NCBI RefSeq assembly: GCF_040833995.1
Contig: NZ_CP162137.1
Location: 1,825,001 to 1,889,000 of the forward strand
DNA length: 64,000 nt
Origin: Leptospira sp. WS58.C1
GTDB taxonomy: Bacteria; Spirochaetota; Leptospiria; Leptospirales; Leptospiraceae
Reading direction: 5' to 3'
The notes under the pieces are model-generated. The model did no database searches. It was not told the DNA's origin and saw nothing but the letters and a program-made list of their open reading frames with translations. Below, piece after piece: positions 37,842-47,493 of this stretch. Numbering within the stretch: position 1 is the stretch's first letter; each line of letters starts with the position of its first letter. The translations under genes were made by a program, and so were the position numbers.

Positions 37842-38180
37842 ATGTCTCAAAACTTTCTCAGTTTCTATGGGGCTAGCTTACAAGCGGATGATTGTGCGGA
37901 AGCAGCAAGGCTTTACTTGGATCTTTTTGGCGGGGAAGTCCAGGCGTCCAATCCTGGTCATTCCGAACTACTTTTTAACGAAAACCAAAGAGTGATCTTT
38001 AGTAGGGAAACAGAAGAATGTCCTGTTTCTCCCGGAACCCTAGTCTGGAAAATTGCAATAGAGAAGGTTCCTGCTTTCGAAACCAAACTTCTGGACTCTG
38101 GATTTCAGAAGGAATCTACATCCGAGAAATACTCATCTTACTTGGACCCTTGGGAAAATCGAATCTGGTTGTATTACTAA
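37842..38180 (+). CDS. VOC-family (glyoxalase/dioxygenase-fold) small protein
   Basis: 112-residue single-domain protein of the vicinal-oxygen-chelate fold: a first beta-alpha-beta unit (NFLSFYGASLQADDCAEAARLYLDLFGGE) and a second ending in the typical SYLDPWENRIWLYY, where the Asp-Pro-x-Gly-Asn-like DPWENRIW is characteristic. The usual metal-ligand His and Glu positions are not all evident, so enzymatic activity is uncertain. It is divergent from leuA (99 bases) and is followed by dispersed inverted repeat copy A. Confidence 0.7.
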   Translation: MSQNFLSFYGASLQADDCAEAARLYLDLFGGEVQASNPGHSELLFNENQRVIFSRETEECPVSPGTLVWKIAIEKVPAFETKLLDSGFQKESTSEKYSSYLDPWENRIWLYY

Positions 38181-38195
38181 AGCGAATGAGCTAAT

Positions 38196-38286
38196 CTCCG
38201 TGTCCTCGGTGATCTCCGTGTGCACCCTAAAAATATTAAGAAGGTTTTTCGCACAGAGGACACAGAGTTCACTGAGGGGTGAAACA
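38196..38286. repeat. Dispersed inverted repeat, copy A
   Basis: Two imperfectly complementary arms, about 38196-38224 (CTCGGTGATCTCCGTGTG core) and 38248-38286 (TTTCGCACAGAGGACACAGA core), separated by an AT-rich loop. The same sequence family occurs at 41668-41747 and 61537-61624. This copy lies between the convergent VOC and YhhQ genes. Confidence 0.88.
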
Positions 38287-38290
38287 AAAC

Positions 38291-39004
38291 TCAACCCGGA
38301 TACGGCTGGACTTCTTCTTTACCTTCTTTGAGAGCCGCTTCTGCCATTTTATGGGCATCTTCTCCTAAATACCTTTCGATCAGGTAATGGGCGAGGTAGA
38401 TCAAAGGTGTGATCCCTATCGCTATGAAGATCTTGTATCCGAAGTTGGTATAAGAGATGGAATTTAGAGTTTGGAAATCGTACGTTCCCCAATACGCCAC
38501 AAAGATCACGACATAAGAATCCAAAAGCTGGGAGAAGATGGTAGAACCGGTCGCTCTCAGCCAAAGAAATTTGTTTTTAGTCCTCTTACGGATCAAATGA
38601 AAAACTTGGATGTCTACAAGCTGGCCGATCAAGTAGGCCACGATCGAACCTGTGATCACTTGCCCGGTATTAAAGAATACTACCTGAAAGGAATGGTCGT
38701 CCACGGGGGAATTCCCTGCTGCCGGAATGGCCATGTCTAATTGAAGAAGAAAAAAAGCTAAAACGATCATTACCATTCCGACTAAAGTTAGGTATCTAAC
38801 ACCTCTTCTTCCATAATACTCATTCAAAAGGTCCGTTACGATAAACGTAATGGGGAAGGGAATCACACCCAAAGTCATGGTCAACGCCTTGTTCCCGATC
38901 AAAACTTGAAACCATTTGGAACCAGTCACCTCCGCCATCAAAAGGAAGGTAATGAAGATGGAACCTAAAACGAAAAATAGTTTGAAGGGTCGGTGAAACT
39001 GCAT
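38291..39004 (-). CDS. yhhQ: Queuosine precursor transporter (YhhQ family)
   Basis: 237-residue inner-membrane protein with about six helices, belonging to the family that imports the queuosine precursors used to modify tRNA. Typical segments are IPFPITFIVTDLLNEYYG near residues 45-65 and the later ATGSTIFSQLLDSYVVIFVAYWG. The start is taken at the ATG at 39004; a TTG 13 codons earlier lacks a ribosome site (the AGGAGG there is on the other strand). The gene is monocistronic, divergent from the GH18 gene, and ends at repeat copy A. Confidence 0.9.
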   Translation of the reverse strand: MQFHRPFKLFFVLGSIFITFLLMAEVTGSKWFQVLIGNKALTMTLGVIPFPITFIVTDLLNEYYGRRGVRYLTLVGMVMIVLAFFLLQLDMAIPAAGNSPVDDHSFQVVFFNTGQVITGSIVAYLIGQLVDIQVFHLIRKRTKNKFLWLRATGSTIFSQLLDSYVVIFVAYWGTYDFQTLNSISYTNFGYKIFIAIGITPLIYLAHYLIERYLGEDAHKMAEAALKEGKEEVQPYPG

Positions 39005-39156
39005 CTGTGGAAAAATCTTGCGATTTCGGTGTCTGTCAATCAAAGAACAGGAGGGATTCCCACAAACGTTTGACAGACTGATTCATTATAAATCATTGGA
39101 AGACAGTCGGTGCTTTACTTTTAGCCCCCGCGATTCGATAAATATATAGAGATCAA

Positions 39157-40743
39157 ATGAATCCAAACGATGAACCTTACACCCCAGAGGACCTAATCCG
39201 TCCTGTGCCATACCAACCTAAAAAACAACCTCTCTGGCAAACAAGCCTAGTGAGCCTGACCTGGTTTGTACTTTCCGGAATTTCTTTTTATCTAGGACTC
39301 CAGGCTTTAAAGGCGGATCCTAAACCTGTATCGGTCCAATCCGGGACGGAACAGGTGGCATTCCAAAATACTACACTAAAATCGGACCTGGCCCCTTCGG
39401 AGGGGGTCTGGGAATCTTGGAAGAAATGGTGGAACTCCGACAATCCTTCTTCCGAGTCGGATGGAACTTCTAACCCAGTCAGTATTTCTGAGCCTGAATC
39501 CGAAGACGATCCTGCTTTTAGGGCTTCTACTTGGTTTTCCGACTATGAAGCGATGAAACGTACTGTTCATCTGTACAATGAGATCCATCCGTTTATTTAT
39601 GGATTCAAAGGAAGAGAGACGAATAACGGAGATCTATATTCTCTTTGGGGATCCGCTCAAAAACATGCGCGTGTTGCGGAACTCAAATCTCTAAATCCAA
39701 AAGTTAAGATCATCCCTACGATCTTCCGTTGGGAAAATAAGAACGAGAAGATCTCCGAGAATATAGGCCTAAACGGACGTAACGATATCAGAGACAAACA
39801 TATCCAGAACATACTGTACGAAGTAGACACGTACGGTTTCGACGGTATCGATATCGATTACGAAGGAATGAGCTGCGAAAAAAAAGAGAAGTTTGAGGAG
39901 TTCATCGTTCTTCTTTCCAAAGAGATCCACAAACGTGGTAAACTTCTTTCCGTTGCAGTTCATCCTAAAACTGCCGCTAAAAAGTCTGGCCTAAAAGTAT
40001 GTAAGGGTTTAAAAGAAAAAATTAATATGGACTTTGCCGAGAATTGGAGAGGTCCGATGACCCACGATTACGCTTTTTTGGCAAAACACGCGGACCGTGT
40101 AAAGGTGATGGCTTACGAACTTCATCCTCGTAAGTATAGAAACCCGGGACCTGGACCTCAAGCTCCGAATGTTTGGATCAGAAATATCATCACTTATGCA
40201 AAAGAAAGAGTTCCTGCCAAAAAATTGTATATGGCAATCCCAACGTACGGATACGATTGGGCTCTGAATTGTAATGCAAAGATCAAGTCCGTCTATTGGT
40301 CGGATGCTTTAAAGCGCCAACAATTAGGTGTGACAAAACAGCCTACGAATATCAGCCAAGTTTTAGCGGATAATAAAAACTCCGGTTCTTGGACGAATCT
40401 TTCCAAGTTTAGCTGGGTTCACGAAGGTAAAACTTACGAGGATCCAAGTATTTGGTACAAATCCGAAGGTTGTGACCGAGTAGCATTCTTCATGAACAGA
40501 AAAGCTTTCGAAGAGAAAATGACCTTATTACGATCTTATGATATAGGCGGATTTTCTTTCTGGCAATTATTGTCCGATAACGATCCGGGTATCAATGATT
40601 ATCTAGAGTTACTTGTGACAAATAAACTTCCTCCCGTTCCAAAGGCGAAACAACCTGTGGTTCCGAATCCTGACGTAAAACAAACTCCTCCGGAGGAAAG
40701 TCAGGAAGAGGCCAAAAATACAGAGGATCTTGTCAAAAAATAA
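39157..40743 (+). CDS. Membrane-anchored GH18 (chitinase/YaaH-like) protein
   Basis: 528-residue protein with a single N-terminal membrane helix (about residues 28-48), a low-complexity acidic/Ser/Pro linker to about residue 115, a glycoside hydrolase family 18 TIM barrel (about 120-470), and a Pro/Lys/Glu-rich tail. The family's catalytic D-G-x-D-x-D-x-E is intact as DGIDIDYEG near residue 231, so hydrolysis of a beta-1,4-GlcNAc-type polymer, perhaps peptidoglycan or host glycan, is possible. Its 3' end overlaps the Sua5 gene by 14 bases. Confidence 0.9.
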   Translation: MNPNDEPYTPEDLIRPVPYQPKKQPLWQTSLVSLTWFVLSGISFYLGLQALKADPKPVSVQSGTEQVAFQNTTLKSDLAPSEGVWESWKKWWNSDNPSSESDGTSNPVSISEPESEDDPAFRASTWFSDYEAMKRTVHLYNEIHPFIYGFKGRETNNGDLYSLWGSAQKHARVAELKSLNPKVKIIPTIFRWENKNEKISENIGLNGRNDIRDKHIQNILYEVDTYGFDGIDIDYEGMSCEKKEKFEEFIVLLSKEIHKRGKLLSVAVHPKTAAKKSGLKVCKGLKEKINMDFAENWRGPMTHDYAFLAKHADRVKVMAYELHPRKYRNPGPGPQAPNVWIRNIITYAKERVPAKKLYMAIPTYGYDWALNCNAKIKSVYWSDALKRQQLGVTKQPTNISQVLADNKNSGSWTNLSKFSWVHEGKTYEDPSIWYKSEGCDRVAFFMNRKAFEEKMTLLRSYDIGGFSFWQLLSDNDPGINDYLELLVTNKLPPVPKAKQPVVPNPDVKQTPPEESQEEAKNTEDLVKK

Positions 40744-41662
40744 ACCGACAATCATCACGGATGATCCTTCCCTTGCCGCAAAAGTATTAAAAGAGGGAGG
40801 GATCGTTTTATTCCCCACAGAGACTGTATACGGTCTTGGTGCAGACTCAAGAAATCTTCCTGCTTGTTTAGAAATTTATAAAATAAAAAACCGCCCTGCG
40901 GATAATCCTCTCATCGTTCATTTAGGAAATCCGGCTCTCATTCCCGATATTGGAGAAGTTCCGGAAACTGCAAAAATCCTCATCAGGCAATGTATGCCCG
41001 GACCTTTAAGTTTGGTATTAAAGAAGAAGGATAAGTCCGTTTTTTCTACCGGACTGACTACGATTGCGGTTAGAGTTCCTTCTCACCCAAAAGTTTTGGA
41101 AATGCTTTCTTATTTTGGAGGACCGGTGTCCGCTCCTTCCGCAAATCTTTCGGGACAACCTTCTATCACAAGATTGGATGATGCGATCTCCGAGTTTGAC
41201 GGAAAGGTAGATCTGATCTTAAAAGGTACGGAACCCGAAATAGGTTTAGAATCGACAGTTGTGGATTTTTCCGTTTCTCCGCCGAAACTCCTTCGACCGG
41301 GATATTTTGGCTGGGAAGAATTACATAAATATGTTCCGGATCTAGAAAACTACAGCGAGTTAAAGGAAGGGGAATCTCCTTCTAGTCCCGGACTAAAATA
41401 CAAACATTATGCACCCAAAGCCAAGGTAATCTTTACGCACAATCAAACTCCTGACAGAGAATCTGCGGCCATCGGGATCGGATTAACCAGAGGTTGGAAA
41501 TTCGCTTTGGATCTGCGAAACAACTCGGAATATATGAAAAATTTATATTCGTTTTTTCGAGATTGTGATCGTCTTGGAGTTTCTAAAATTTACTGTTTTC
41601 CGCCTGCAAATTCTTCCGGTAAAGAAGCACTCTTAAACAGAATTCTGAAGGCACAAGAGTAG
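40730..41662 (+). CDS. L-threonylcarbamoyladenylate synthase (Sua5/YrdC type)
   Basis: 310-residue enzyme that makes threonylcarbamoyl-AMP from threonine, bicarbonate and ATP for the t6A37 modification of tRNA. The YrdC domain fills residues 1-195 (IVLFPTETVYGLGAD, KNRPADNPLIVHL, PSANLSGQPS, ESTVVDFS). A Sua5 C-terminal domain follows, linked by SPGLKYKHYAPKA. It is therefore the long Sua5 form. The start is a TTG inside the 3' end of the GH18 gene, with GAGG four bases upstream; no ATG is better placed. Confidence 0.92.
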   Translation: MSKNKPTIITDDPSLAAKVLKEGGIVLFPTETVYGLGADSRNLPACLEIYKIKNRPADNPLIVHLGNPALIPDIGEVPETAKILIRQCMPGPLSLVLKKKDKSVFSTGLTTIAVRVPSHPKVLEMLSYFGGPVSAPSANLSGQPSITRLDDAISEFDGKVDLILKGTEPEIGLESTVVDFSVSPPKLLRPGYFGWEELHKYVPDLENYSELKEGESPSSPGLKYKHYAPKAKVIFTHNQTPDRESAAIGIGLTRGWKFALDLRNNSEYMKNLYSFFRDCDRLGVSKIYCFPPANSSGKEALLNRILKAQE

Positions 41663-41667
41663 CGCAG

Positions 41668-41747
41668 GTTCACACAGAGCCCACTAAGTTCACGGAGAAT
41701 TTTATAAAGGTTGCAACTCTGTGATCTTCGTGTTCTCCGTGCGAAAC
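41668..41747. repeat. Dispersed inverted repeat, copy B
   Basis: Arms at about 41668-41701 (GTTCACACAGAGCCCACT core) and 41715-41747 (TCTTCGTGTTCTCCGTGCG core) are complementary at most positions and can form a long imperfect hairpin with a short loop. The copy begins six bases after the sua5 stop and ends four bases before the opposing sppA stop, filling the gap completely. Confidence 0.9.
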
Positions 41748-41750
41748 AAA

Positions 41751-43463
41751 TTAAATATTAGATAATTGTTGAGCGATTTCGGATAGATGTAGGACTTCCA
41801 GCGGGTTTTGCTTCTTCTCCGTGTTCAGTCTGGAAAAGAAAGAGAACTTGGAAAGCTGCATTCCCGGTTTTAGATCTTGGACTAAATCCTTCCAGTTATA
41901 AGTTCCCGGCAGATAACGCACATCTATCTTTTTGGATTTCAATTCTTCTTTCAGATTTTGTAATGTATCTAAAAAGGAATCGCAAGAGTCTAAGAAACCG
42001 GACTTACGGAAAGTTTCTCCGGAGAAAATCCTCCCTTCTCCATATTTTTGTTCCAAATCCTGAAAGCTTGTTTTGCGGGATTCAATCACTCGGTTATAAA
42101 ATAGATCCCTGGATCTCAAAACTTCTTTTTTTAAGAACTGCTCCGACTTAGGGGAAAGTTTGCCGTATTCGGATAGAATATCTCTGTGAGGGTAAAAACC
42201 GATCCTTTCTTTTTGGACACCGAATTTTTCGTAGAGTTTTTTCAATTCGAATCTCATCATCACTGCACCTATGGAGCCAACTATCGAATAAGGTGTTCCA
42301 TGGATTTTTTTAGTCGCACAGGAGAGATAATATCCGCCGGAAGCGGCAACATTCAATACGTATGTGATGACCGGCTTTTTCTCGGAAAGTTTTTTGATCT
42401 CTCTATATAATAGTTCAGAGACAAGCGCGCTACCCCCTGGAGAGTTCATTTCCAGGACAACAGCAGCTATCTTCGGATCTTCCTTTAAGTCCTTAATAAT
42501 TTCCTGATAGTATCGGAAGGAGACTTGCCTGGAACTGAAATCTTCTTCTCTTCCTAAATCCGGTAGAATATTTCCTTGGACAGGAAGAACGGCAACGATC
42601 GGAACCGGTTTAGAGATCAAAGTGAAATTGGATTTTTTATGGTAAACTCTGAAACCTTTGGGGCTTAGTTTTTTGTATTTAGGTTTATCCGTTTCCTTCT
42701 CTTTTTTATAGTCCTCGAATAAATAGTTTTCTTCAAAATCGTCTTCTTCTACGAATTCAGTGAGAAATCCGATTTTTTTAAGTTTTTCAGCGCTTAAAAT
42801 CGGCTCTTCTAAAACTTTTAGATCTAAATTGGAGGACTTCTTAAACTCCTGCGAAAGTAGGTCTTTATAATCTCCGAGTAAAGCTTCTAAATTTTTTCGT
42901 GCAGGAGCGGAGAAGGATGTCCTTTGGAAAGTTTCTCCGAATGATTTGAATGCTCCGCTTGCATACGTTTCGACAGCCACACCGAACTTTTTAGCTGACC
43001 CGCCGAAAAAGTAGGGTTCTGCGGAAGGAAGTATAGGAAAGAATTCGGATGCGGAAGAAGAATATCTGTATTTACATTGAGAGAGTAAAAGTAATGCTTT
43101 TGTTCCTCCACCTAAACAGAAACCGGAAGTCTCAATTCCTTTTTCGTTTAATGTTTGGATCGACTTACAGATATTCCAAACTTCTCCAAATCCGTATTCG
43201 GGATTAGAAATATGGAAAGAAACTTTTTTTAAACCCGGGACCTTAGTTAAAGCCTTCAGTCCTAATAAAAAATCCACTAAGAAGGGAGCTTCTTCTTTCG
43301 AGACCAACAGTTTTACGAAAAAAGATTTTTTATCAAAGGAGAAAGAAGGGGGAATTTCCATATAGAAATGATCTCCCTTGCGAATGGTCCAGGATAAGAT
43401 CCTAATTCCTTGGAACAAAATCCGGATCGGTAAAAAAACAAGAGAGAATAGAATTCTAAACAT
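41751..43463 (-). CDS. sppA: Signal peptide peptidase SppA, 67K type
   Basis: 570-residue serine protease of family S49 that degrades cleaved signal peptides at the inner membrane. An N-terminal amphipathic/membrane segment (about 1-28) precedes two tandem S49-like domains. In the C-terminal domain, the MNSPGGSALVSELLYREI region and the catalytic Ser in NVAASGGYYLS are clear, followed by GSIGAVM. The matching Lys probably lies in the N-terminal domain in GAFKSFGE, as in E. coli SppA. The N-terminal domain is otherwise weakly conserved. Monocistronic, divergent from uvrA. Confidence 0.87.
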   Translation of the reverse strand: MFRILFSLVFLPIRILFQGIRILSWTIRKGDHFYMEIPPSFSFDKKSFFVKLLVSKEEAPFLVDFLLGLKALTKVPGLKKVSFHISNPEYGFGEVWNICKSIQTLNEKGIETSGFCLGGGTKALLLLSQCKYRYSSSASEFFPILPSAEPYFFGGSAKKFGVAVETYASGAFKSFGETFQRTSFSAPARKNLEALLGDYKDLLSQEFKKSSNLDLKVLEEPILSAEKLKKIGFLTEFVEEDDFEENYLFEDYKKEKETDKPKYKKLSPKGFRVYHKKSNFTLISKPVPIVAVLPVQGNILPDLGREEDFSSRQVSFRYYQEIIKDLKEDPKIAAVVLEMNSPGGSALVSELLYREIKKLSEKKPVITYVLNVAASGGYYLSCATKKIHGTPYSIVGSIGAVMMRFELKKLYEKFGVQKERIGFYPHRDILSEYGKLSPKSEQFLKKEVLRSRDLFYNRVIESRKTSFQDLEQKYGEGRIFSGETFRKSGFLDSCDSFLDTLQNLKEELKSKKIDVRYLPGTYNWKDLVQDLKPGMQLSKFSFFSRLNTEKKQNPLEVLHLSEIAQQLSNI

Positions 43464-43591
43464 TGGGAAATCCTTTTGGCGACCAAAGTAAAACGGACAT
43501 TTATTCCGGAAAACGTAAAATTACGGAAGGAAAACCGCTTTTCAGCCTGGCTTTCCGGAAATTATCTGAAACCTAAGAGAGGGTTAATCGT

Positions 43592-46426
43592 TTGGATCAT
43601 ATCCGCATCCGAGGAGCTCGGGAGCATAATCTTAAAAATATCAATGTGGATATTCCGCGGGACAAACTCGTGGTTATCACCGGACTTTCCGGTTCCGGTA
43701 AATCTTCTCTTGCATTCGATACGATCTATGCGGAAGGACAGAGAAGATATGTCGAAAGTCTCTCCGCGTATGCCAGACAATTTTTGGGCCAGATGGAAAA
43801 ACCGGATCTGGACCTGATCGAAGGCCTTTCTCCTGCGATTTCTATTGAGCAAAAGACCACTCATCGAAACCCTAGATCCACTGTAGGAACTGTAACGGAG
43901 ATCTACGATTACCTGCGTCTTCTTTACGCGAGGGTAGGAAAACCCCATTGTCCGATTTGTGGAACCCCCATCCAATCTCTCTCCATTGATCAAATCACCG
44001 AAAGGATCCTCAATTTTCCGGAAGGAACTAAGATCCAGATTTTAGCTCCTATCGTTTCCGGCAAGAAGGGGGAGCATAAGGATGTTCTGGAGAAGATTAG
44101 AAAGGACGGATTTAACAGAATACGATTAAACGGTGAGATCAAAACTTTGGACGAAGAGATCGTTCTGAAAAAAAGTTTTAAGGCAACGATTGAGATCGTA
44201 GTGGATCGTCTTGTGATCAAGGACGGAATCCGTTCTCGTTTGACCGATTCGGTGGAGACCGCTCTCAAACAATCGGAAGGGATCCTTCTCATGGACGACG
44301 GAAAGAAGGATCATACATTCTCCCAGAAACTTTCCTGTCCGAATCACCCGGAAGAATCTTTGCCGGAACTCTCTCCTAGATTATTTTCCTTCAACTCACC
44401 GTTCGGCGCCTGCGAAACCTGCGACGGACTTGGGAGCCTTTTGGAATTCGACGAGGATCTTTTAATTACGGATTCTGAACTTTCTCTCGTAGAAGGTTGT
44501 ATAGAAGCCTGGGCAGGAGCAAAAAGTAATAGTTACTGGTTTTTAACAACCGTACATTCTTTGGCTAAAAAATTAAAATTCGATTATAATACCGCATGGA
44601 AGGATCTTCCTAAAAAGGTGAGAGACACCATTCTGTATGGAGACAAAAATCTCAAAATAGATTACGATTTTAGAAATGAAAAATCGCATTACGAATTCAG
44701 TAGAGAATTCGAAGGTGTGATCCCGAACTTAAAAAGAAGATATAAAGAAGGTTCGGAAGCAAGACGCCAGCAGTTGGAAGGATATATGACAAATCATCAT
44801 TGTCCTGCCTGTGAAGGAAAACGTTTGAAACCCGTTAGCCTTCATGTGGAAGTAAACGGTCTGACCATCGACAAGTTCTCCGCTTTCAGTGTGGAAAAGG
44901 GATTAGAATTCGTAAAATCCATGAAGCCTAAGGGAAGCGAAGAAGTTATCGCAAGACCGATCTTGAAGGAAATCCAACAAAGACTTACCTTTTTGAACGA
45001 TGTGGGGGTCGGGTACTTAAGTTTGGAACGTGCTGCTGGAACTCTTTCCGGCGGAGAGGCGCAAAGGATCAGGCTTGCTACTCAGATCGGATCTAGACTA
45101 CAAGGTGTATTATATATTTTAGATGAACCTTCGATCGGTCTTCACCAAAGAGATAATACAAAATTGGTCAATACTCTCAAAGAACTGAGAGATCTTGGAA
45201 ACACAGTTTTAGTCGTTGAGCACGATCAGGAAACAATGGAAGAGGCGGACTGGTTGATCGACATGGGACCTGGCGCGGGGGTTCATGGTGGAACAATCGT
45301 TTGTTCCGGAACTCCGGAAGAAGTTGCCAAAAACAAAAATTCGCTTACGGGTAAGTTTTTATCCGGCAAAGAATTTATCCCGATCCCTAAGACTGTGAGA
45401 CCGGGGAATGGGAAAAAGCTCAAGATCGTAAACGCAAAAGAAAATAATCTGAAAAACGTAAGTGTCGAGATCCCTCTTGGAAAATTGATCGTGGTGACCG
45501 GTGTATCCGGTTCAGGAAAGTCCACTCTGATCAACGATATCTTATATAACGCAGCGGCTCATAAAGTAATGAAGGTGAGAACCGTTTGGGGAAAACATGA
45601 GAAGATCACTGGATTGGAAGAAATAGATAAGATCATCAATATTGACCAATCACCGATCGGACGAACTCCTAGATCTAACCCGGCTACTTATACGGGACTT
45701 TTTACCGTGGTTCGCGACATGTTTGCTCAGTTAGAAGAATCCAAACTCCGAGGCTATTCTCCGGGAAGATTCAGCTTTAATGTGAGCGGGGGAAGATGCG
45801 AGACTTGCGAGGGAGACGGTATCCTAAAAATAGAGATGCATTTCCTTCCGGATGTGTACGTTACCTGCGATGTTTGTAAGGGGAAACGGTACAACCAAGA
45901 AACTTTAGAAGTTCGTTATAAAGGCAAAAATATCTATGAGATCTTGGAGATGACTGTCGAGGATTCGATCCCATTCTTCGAAAATATTCCTGCATTAAAA
46001 CGAAAACTGGAAACCTTGGACGAAGTTGGATTAGGTTATATCAAACTAGGACAGCCGGCCACTACATTCTCCGGCGGTGAAGCACAAAGGATCAAATTGG
46101 CTTCCGAATTATCCAAAAGACCTACCGGAAAAACATTATATATTTTGGACGAACCCACGACCGGACTTCATTTCGAAGATGTTCGGCATTTGATGAGTGT
46201 TTTACATACGCTTGTGGATCGCGGAAATTCGATGATCGTGATCGAACATAATCTGGATGTGATCAAACAGGCGGATTGGATCATAGATTTGGGGCCCGAA
46301 GGAGGGGATGGAGGCGGCAAAATTATCGCAGAAGGAACTCCCGCAGAGGTCGCAAAGATCAAAGAATCATTCACCGGACAATATCTGAAAAAAGTTTTAG
46401 GAAATTCTGGAAAGAAGGCTGGTTAA
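43592..46426 (+). CDS. uvrA: UvrABC excinuclease subunit A
   Basis: 944-residue lesion-recognition ATPase. Two ABC modules are visible with Walker A motifs [14 protein letters not shown] (N-terminal) and [13 protein letters not shown] (C-terminal), and paired signature motifs LSGGEAQRI and FSGGEAQRI. Zinc-binding cysteine clusters are present ([34 protein letters not shown]). The length is normal. The start is TTG ([14 protein letters not shown]), with AGAGAGGG upstream at good spacing. The neighbouring acyl-CoA-dehydrogenase-like gene follows after 11 bases. Confidence 0.97.
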   Translation: MDHIRIRGAREHNLKNINVDIPRDKLVVITGLSGSGKSSLAFDTIYAEGQRRYVESLSAYARQFLGQMEKPDLDLIEGLSPAISIEQKTTHRNPRSTVGTVTEIYDYLRLLYARVGKPHCPICGTPIQSLSIDQITERILNFPEGTKIQILAPIVSGKKGEHKDVLEKIRKDGFNRIRLNGEIKTLDEEIVLKKSFKATIEIVVDRLVIKDGIRSRLTDSVETALKQSEGILLMDDGKKDHTFSQKLSCPNHPEESLPELSPRLFSFNSPFGACETCDGLGSLLEFDEDLLITDSELSLVEGCIEAWAGAKSNSYWFLTTVHSLAKKLKFDYNTAWKDLPKKVRDTILYGDKNLKIDYDFRNEKSHYEFSREFEGVIPNLKRRYKEGSEARRQQLEGYMTNHHCPACEGKRLKPVSLHVEVNGLTIDKFSAFSVEKGLEFVKSMKPKGSEEVIARPILKEIQQRLTFLNDVGVGYLSLERAAGTLSGGEAQRIRLATQIGSRLQGVLYILDEPSIGLHQRDNTKLVNTLKELRDLGNTVLVVEHDQETMEEADWLIDMGPGAGVHGGTIVCSGTPEEVAKNKNSLTGKFLSGKEFIPIPKTVRPGNGKKLKIVNAKENNLKNVSVEIPLGKLIVVTGVSGSGKSTLINDILYNAAAHKVMKVRTVWGKHEKITGLEEIDKIINIDQSPIGRTPRSNPATYTGLFTVVRDMFAQLEESKLRGYSPGRFSFNVSGGRCETCEGDGILKIEMHFLPDVYVTCDVCKGKRYNQETLEVRYKGKNIYEILEMTVEDSIPFFENIPALKRKLETLDEVGLGYIKLGQPATTFSGGEAQRIKLASELSKRPTGKTLYILDEPTTGLHFEDVRHLMSVLHTLVDRGNSMIVIEHNLDVIKQADWIIDLGPEGGDGGGKIIAEGTPAEVAKIKESFTGQYLKKVLGNSGKKAG

Positions 46427-46437
46427 ATTTTCCTAAG

Positions 46438-47493
46438 ATGAAAGAACTAAGAGAGAAACTTTCTTCCTTTCCTCCGGGAGAATTTAGATCCGTTTATAAA
46501 TCCGTTTTGCCTATTATTGCGAAGGCAGGATTACTCAATGCCTTAAAAGACGGCGGATTCAGAGCATTTCACGAAAAGTTAATATTTCTTCCTTCTTTCC
46601 CTCACGGGATCGGGGTGGGGGTAGGGCTCATGGCCCAAACCAATGTGGCCGGAAAGATCTTGAAACTCGTACTCGGTTCCGAAGAGGGAGCTTCTATCAA
46701 TGAAAAAGCCAGAAATTTAGCCTTAGAACTTCAGGATCGATTAGTAAACGGTCTTGGGATCATAGGGCTTGGAGTGAGCGAACCAGGCTGGATGGGAAAA
46801 CTCACCAATCTTAAATCTTCGGCAAAAATACTGCCTAACGGCGAAATTGAATTAAATTTTCATAAAGGTTTCGTGACTAACGGAGCCGACGCAGAAGGTT
46901 ACTTGGTCGTTGCCAAGGAAGAGGAGAAAAATCGGTTCGGAGTATTTTTTATCCCCAGAGATTTTCCCGGTTTAAACATCGAGGAAGTGTATCTAGATGT
47001 CGCACGAGAAGCCACTCATTGTAAGATCACGGGCGAAAATTTCAAACTACCGTCTCATTATCATTTTATAGAGGATTATACCAAATTAGGGGCCGATATC
47101 CATCTTTCCGAAATGTTGTCCGCTGCCGTTCTATTCTGTGGTGCGATTCGTAAAATTGTTTCCGATTTAAGTCAGGGAAGCGAATCCAGAGAAAGATTTT
47201 CAGTTTTAGGGAAACTCTGGGACCTAAGCGGACTTCTCTACGGAAAATGCCTAGAAATTTCCGACAAGAAGGACAAGGACCCGAATTATAAAATAGAAGA
47301 AGATCATCCGTACGGGTACGAAGCGATTTTGGATGAATGTATTTCCATTTTGGAATCCATCCCTAACTTCGATCATAAAAAAGAATATCCTGACCTGGGT
47401 CTTTTTTGCACTATCCACCCTGCCAGAAGCCCGGTTTATATTAAGAACAGGCTCAAGCAGTCTAAAAGTTGGAGAAAATTCGGGAATCTTTAA
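46438..47493 (+). CDS. Acyl-CoA-dehydrogenase-like protein, shortened
   Basis: 351-residue protein resembling the N-terminal and middle domains of acyl-CoA dehydrogenases: a helical region, then IGLGVSEPGWMG, in the place of the flavin loop, and FVTNGADAEGYLVVAKEEE, a typical middle-domain strand. The C-terminal helical domain is short and I do not see the usual catalytic glutamate context. It may be an inactive or specialised paralogue. The start at 46438 (MKELREKLSSF) is preferred over an in-frame extension that runs back through uvrA. Its stop overlaps the CDF gene's stop end by four bases. Confidence 0.72.
   Translation: MKELREKLSSFPPGEFRSVYKSVLPIIAKAGLLNALKDGGFRAFHEKLIFLPSFPHGIGVGVGLMAQTNVAGKILKLVLGSEEGASINEKARNLALELQDRLVNGLGIIGLGVSEPGWMGKLTNLKSSAKILPNGEIELNFHKGFVTNGADAEGYLVVAKEEEKNRFGVFFIPRDFPGLNIEEVYLDVAREATHCKITGENFKLPSHYHFIEDYTKLGADIHLSEMLSAAVLFCGAIRKIVSDLSQGSESRERFSVLGKLWDLSGLLYGKCLEISDKKDKDPNYKIEEDHPYGYEAILDECISILESIPNFDHKKEYPDLGLFCTIHPARSPVYIKNRLKQSKSWRKFGNL

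Noticed and set aside
37743..37850. N-terminal extension of leuA
   Set aside because: It would include a TATAAT promoter element and has no family counterpart; the ATG at 37742 gives the expected N-terminus.
43476..43817. Forward reading frame overlapping the start of uvrA
   Set aside because: It runs in another frame through the conserved UvrA N-terminus and has no independent support.
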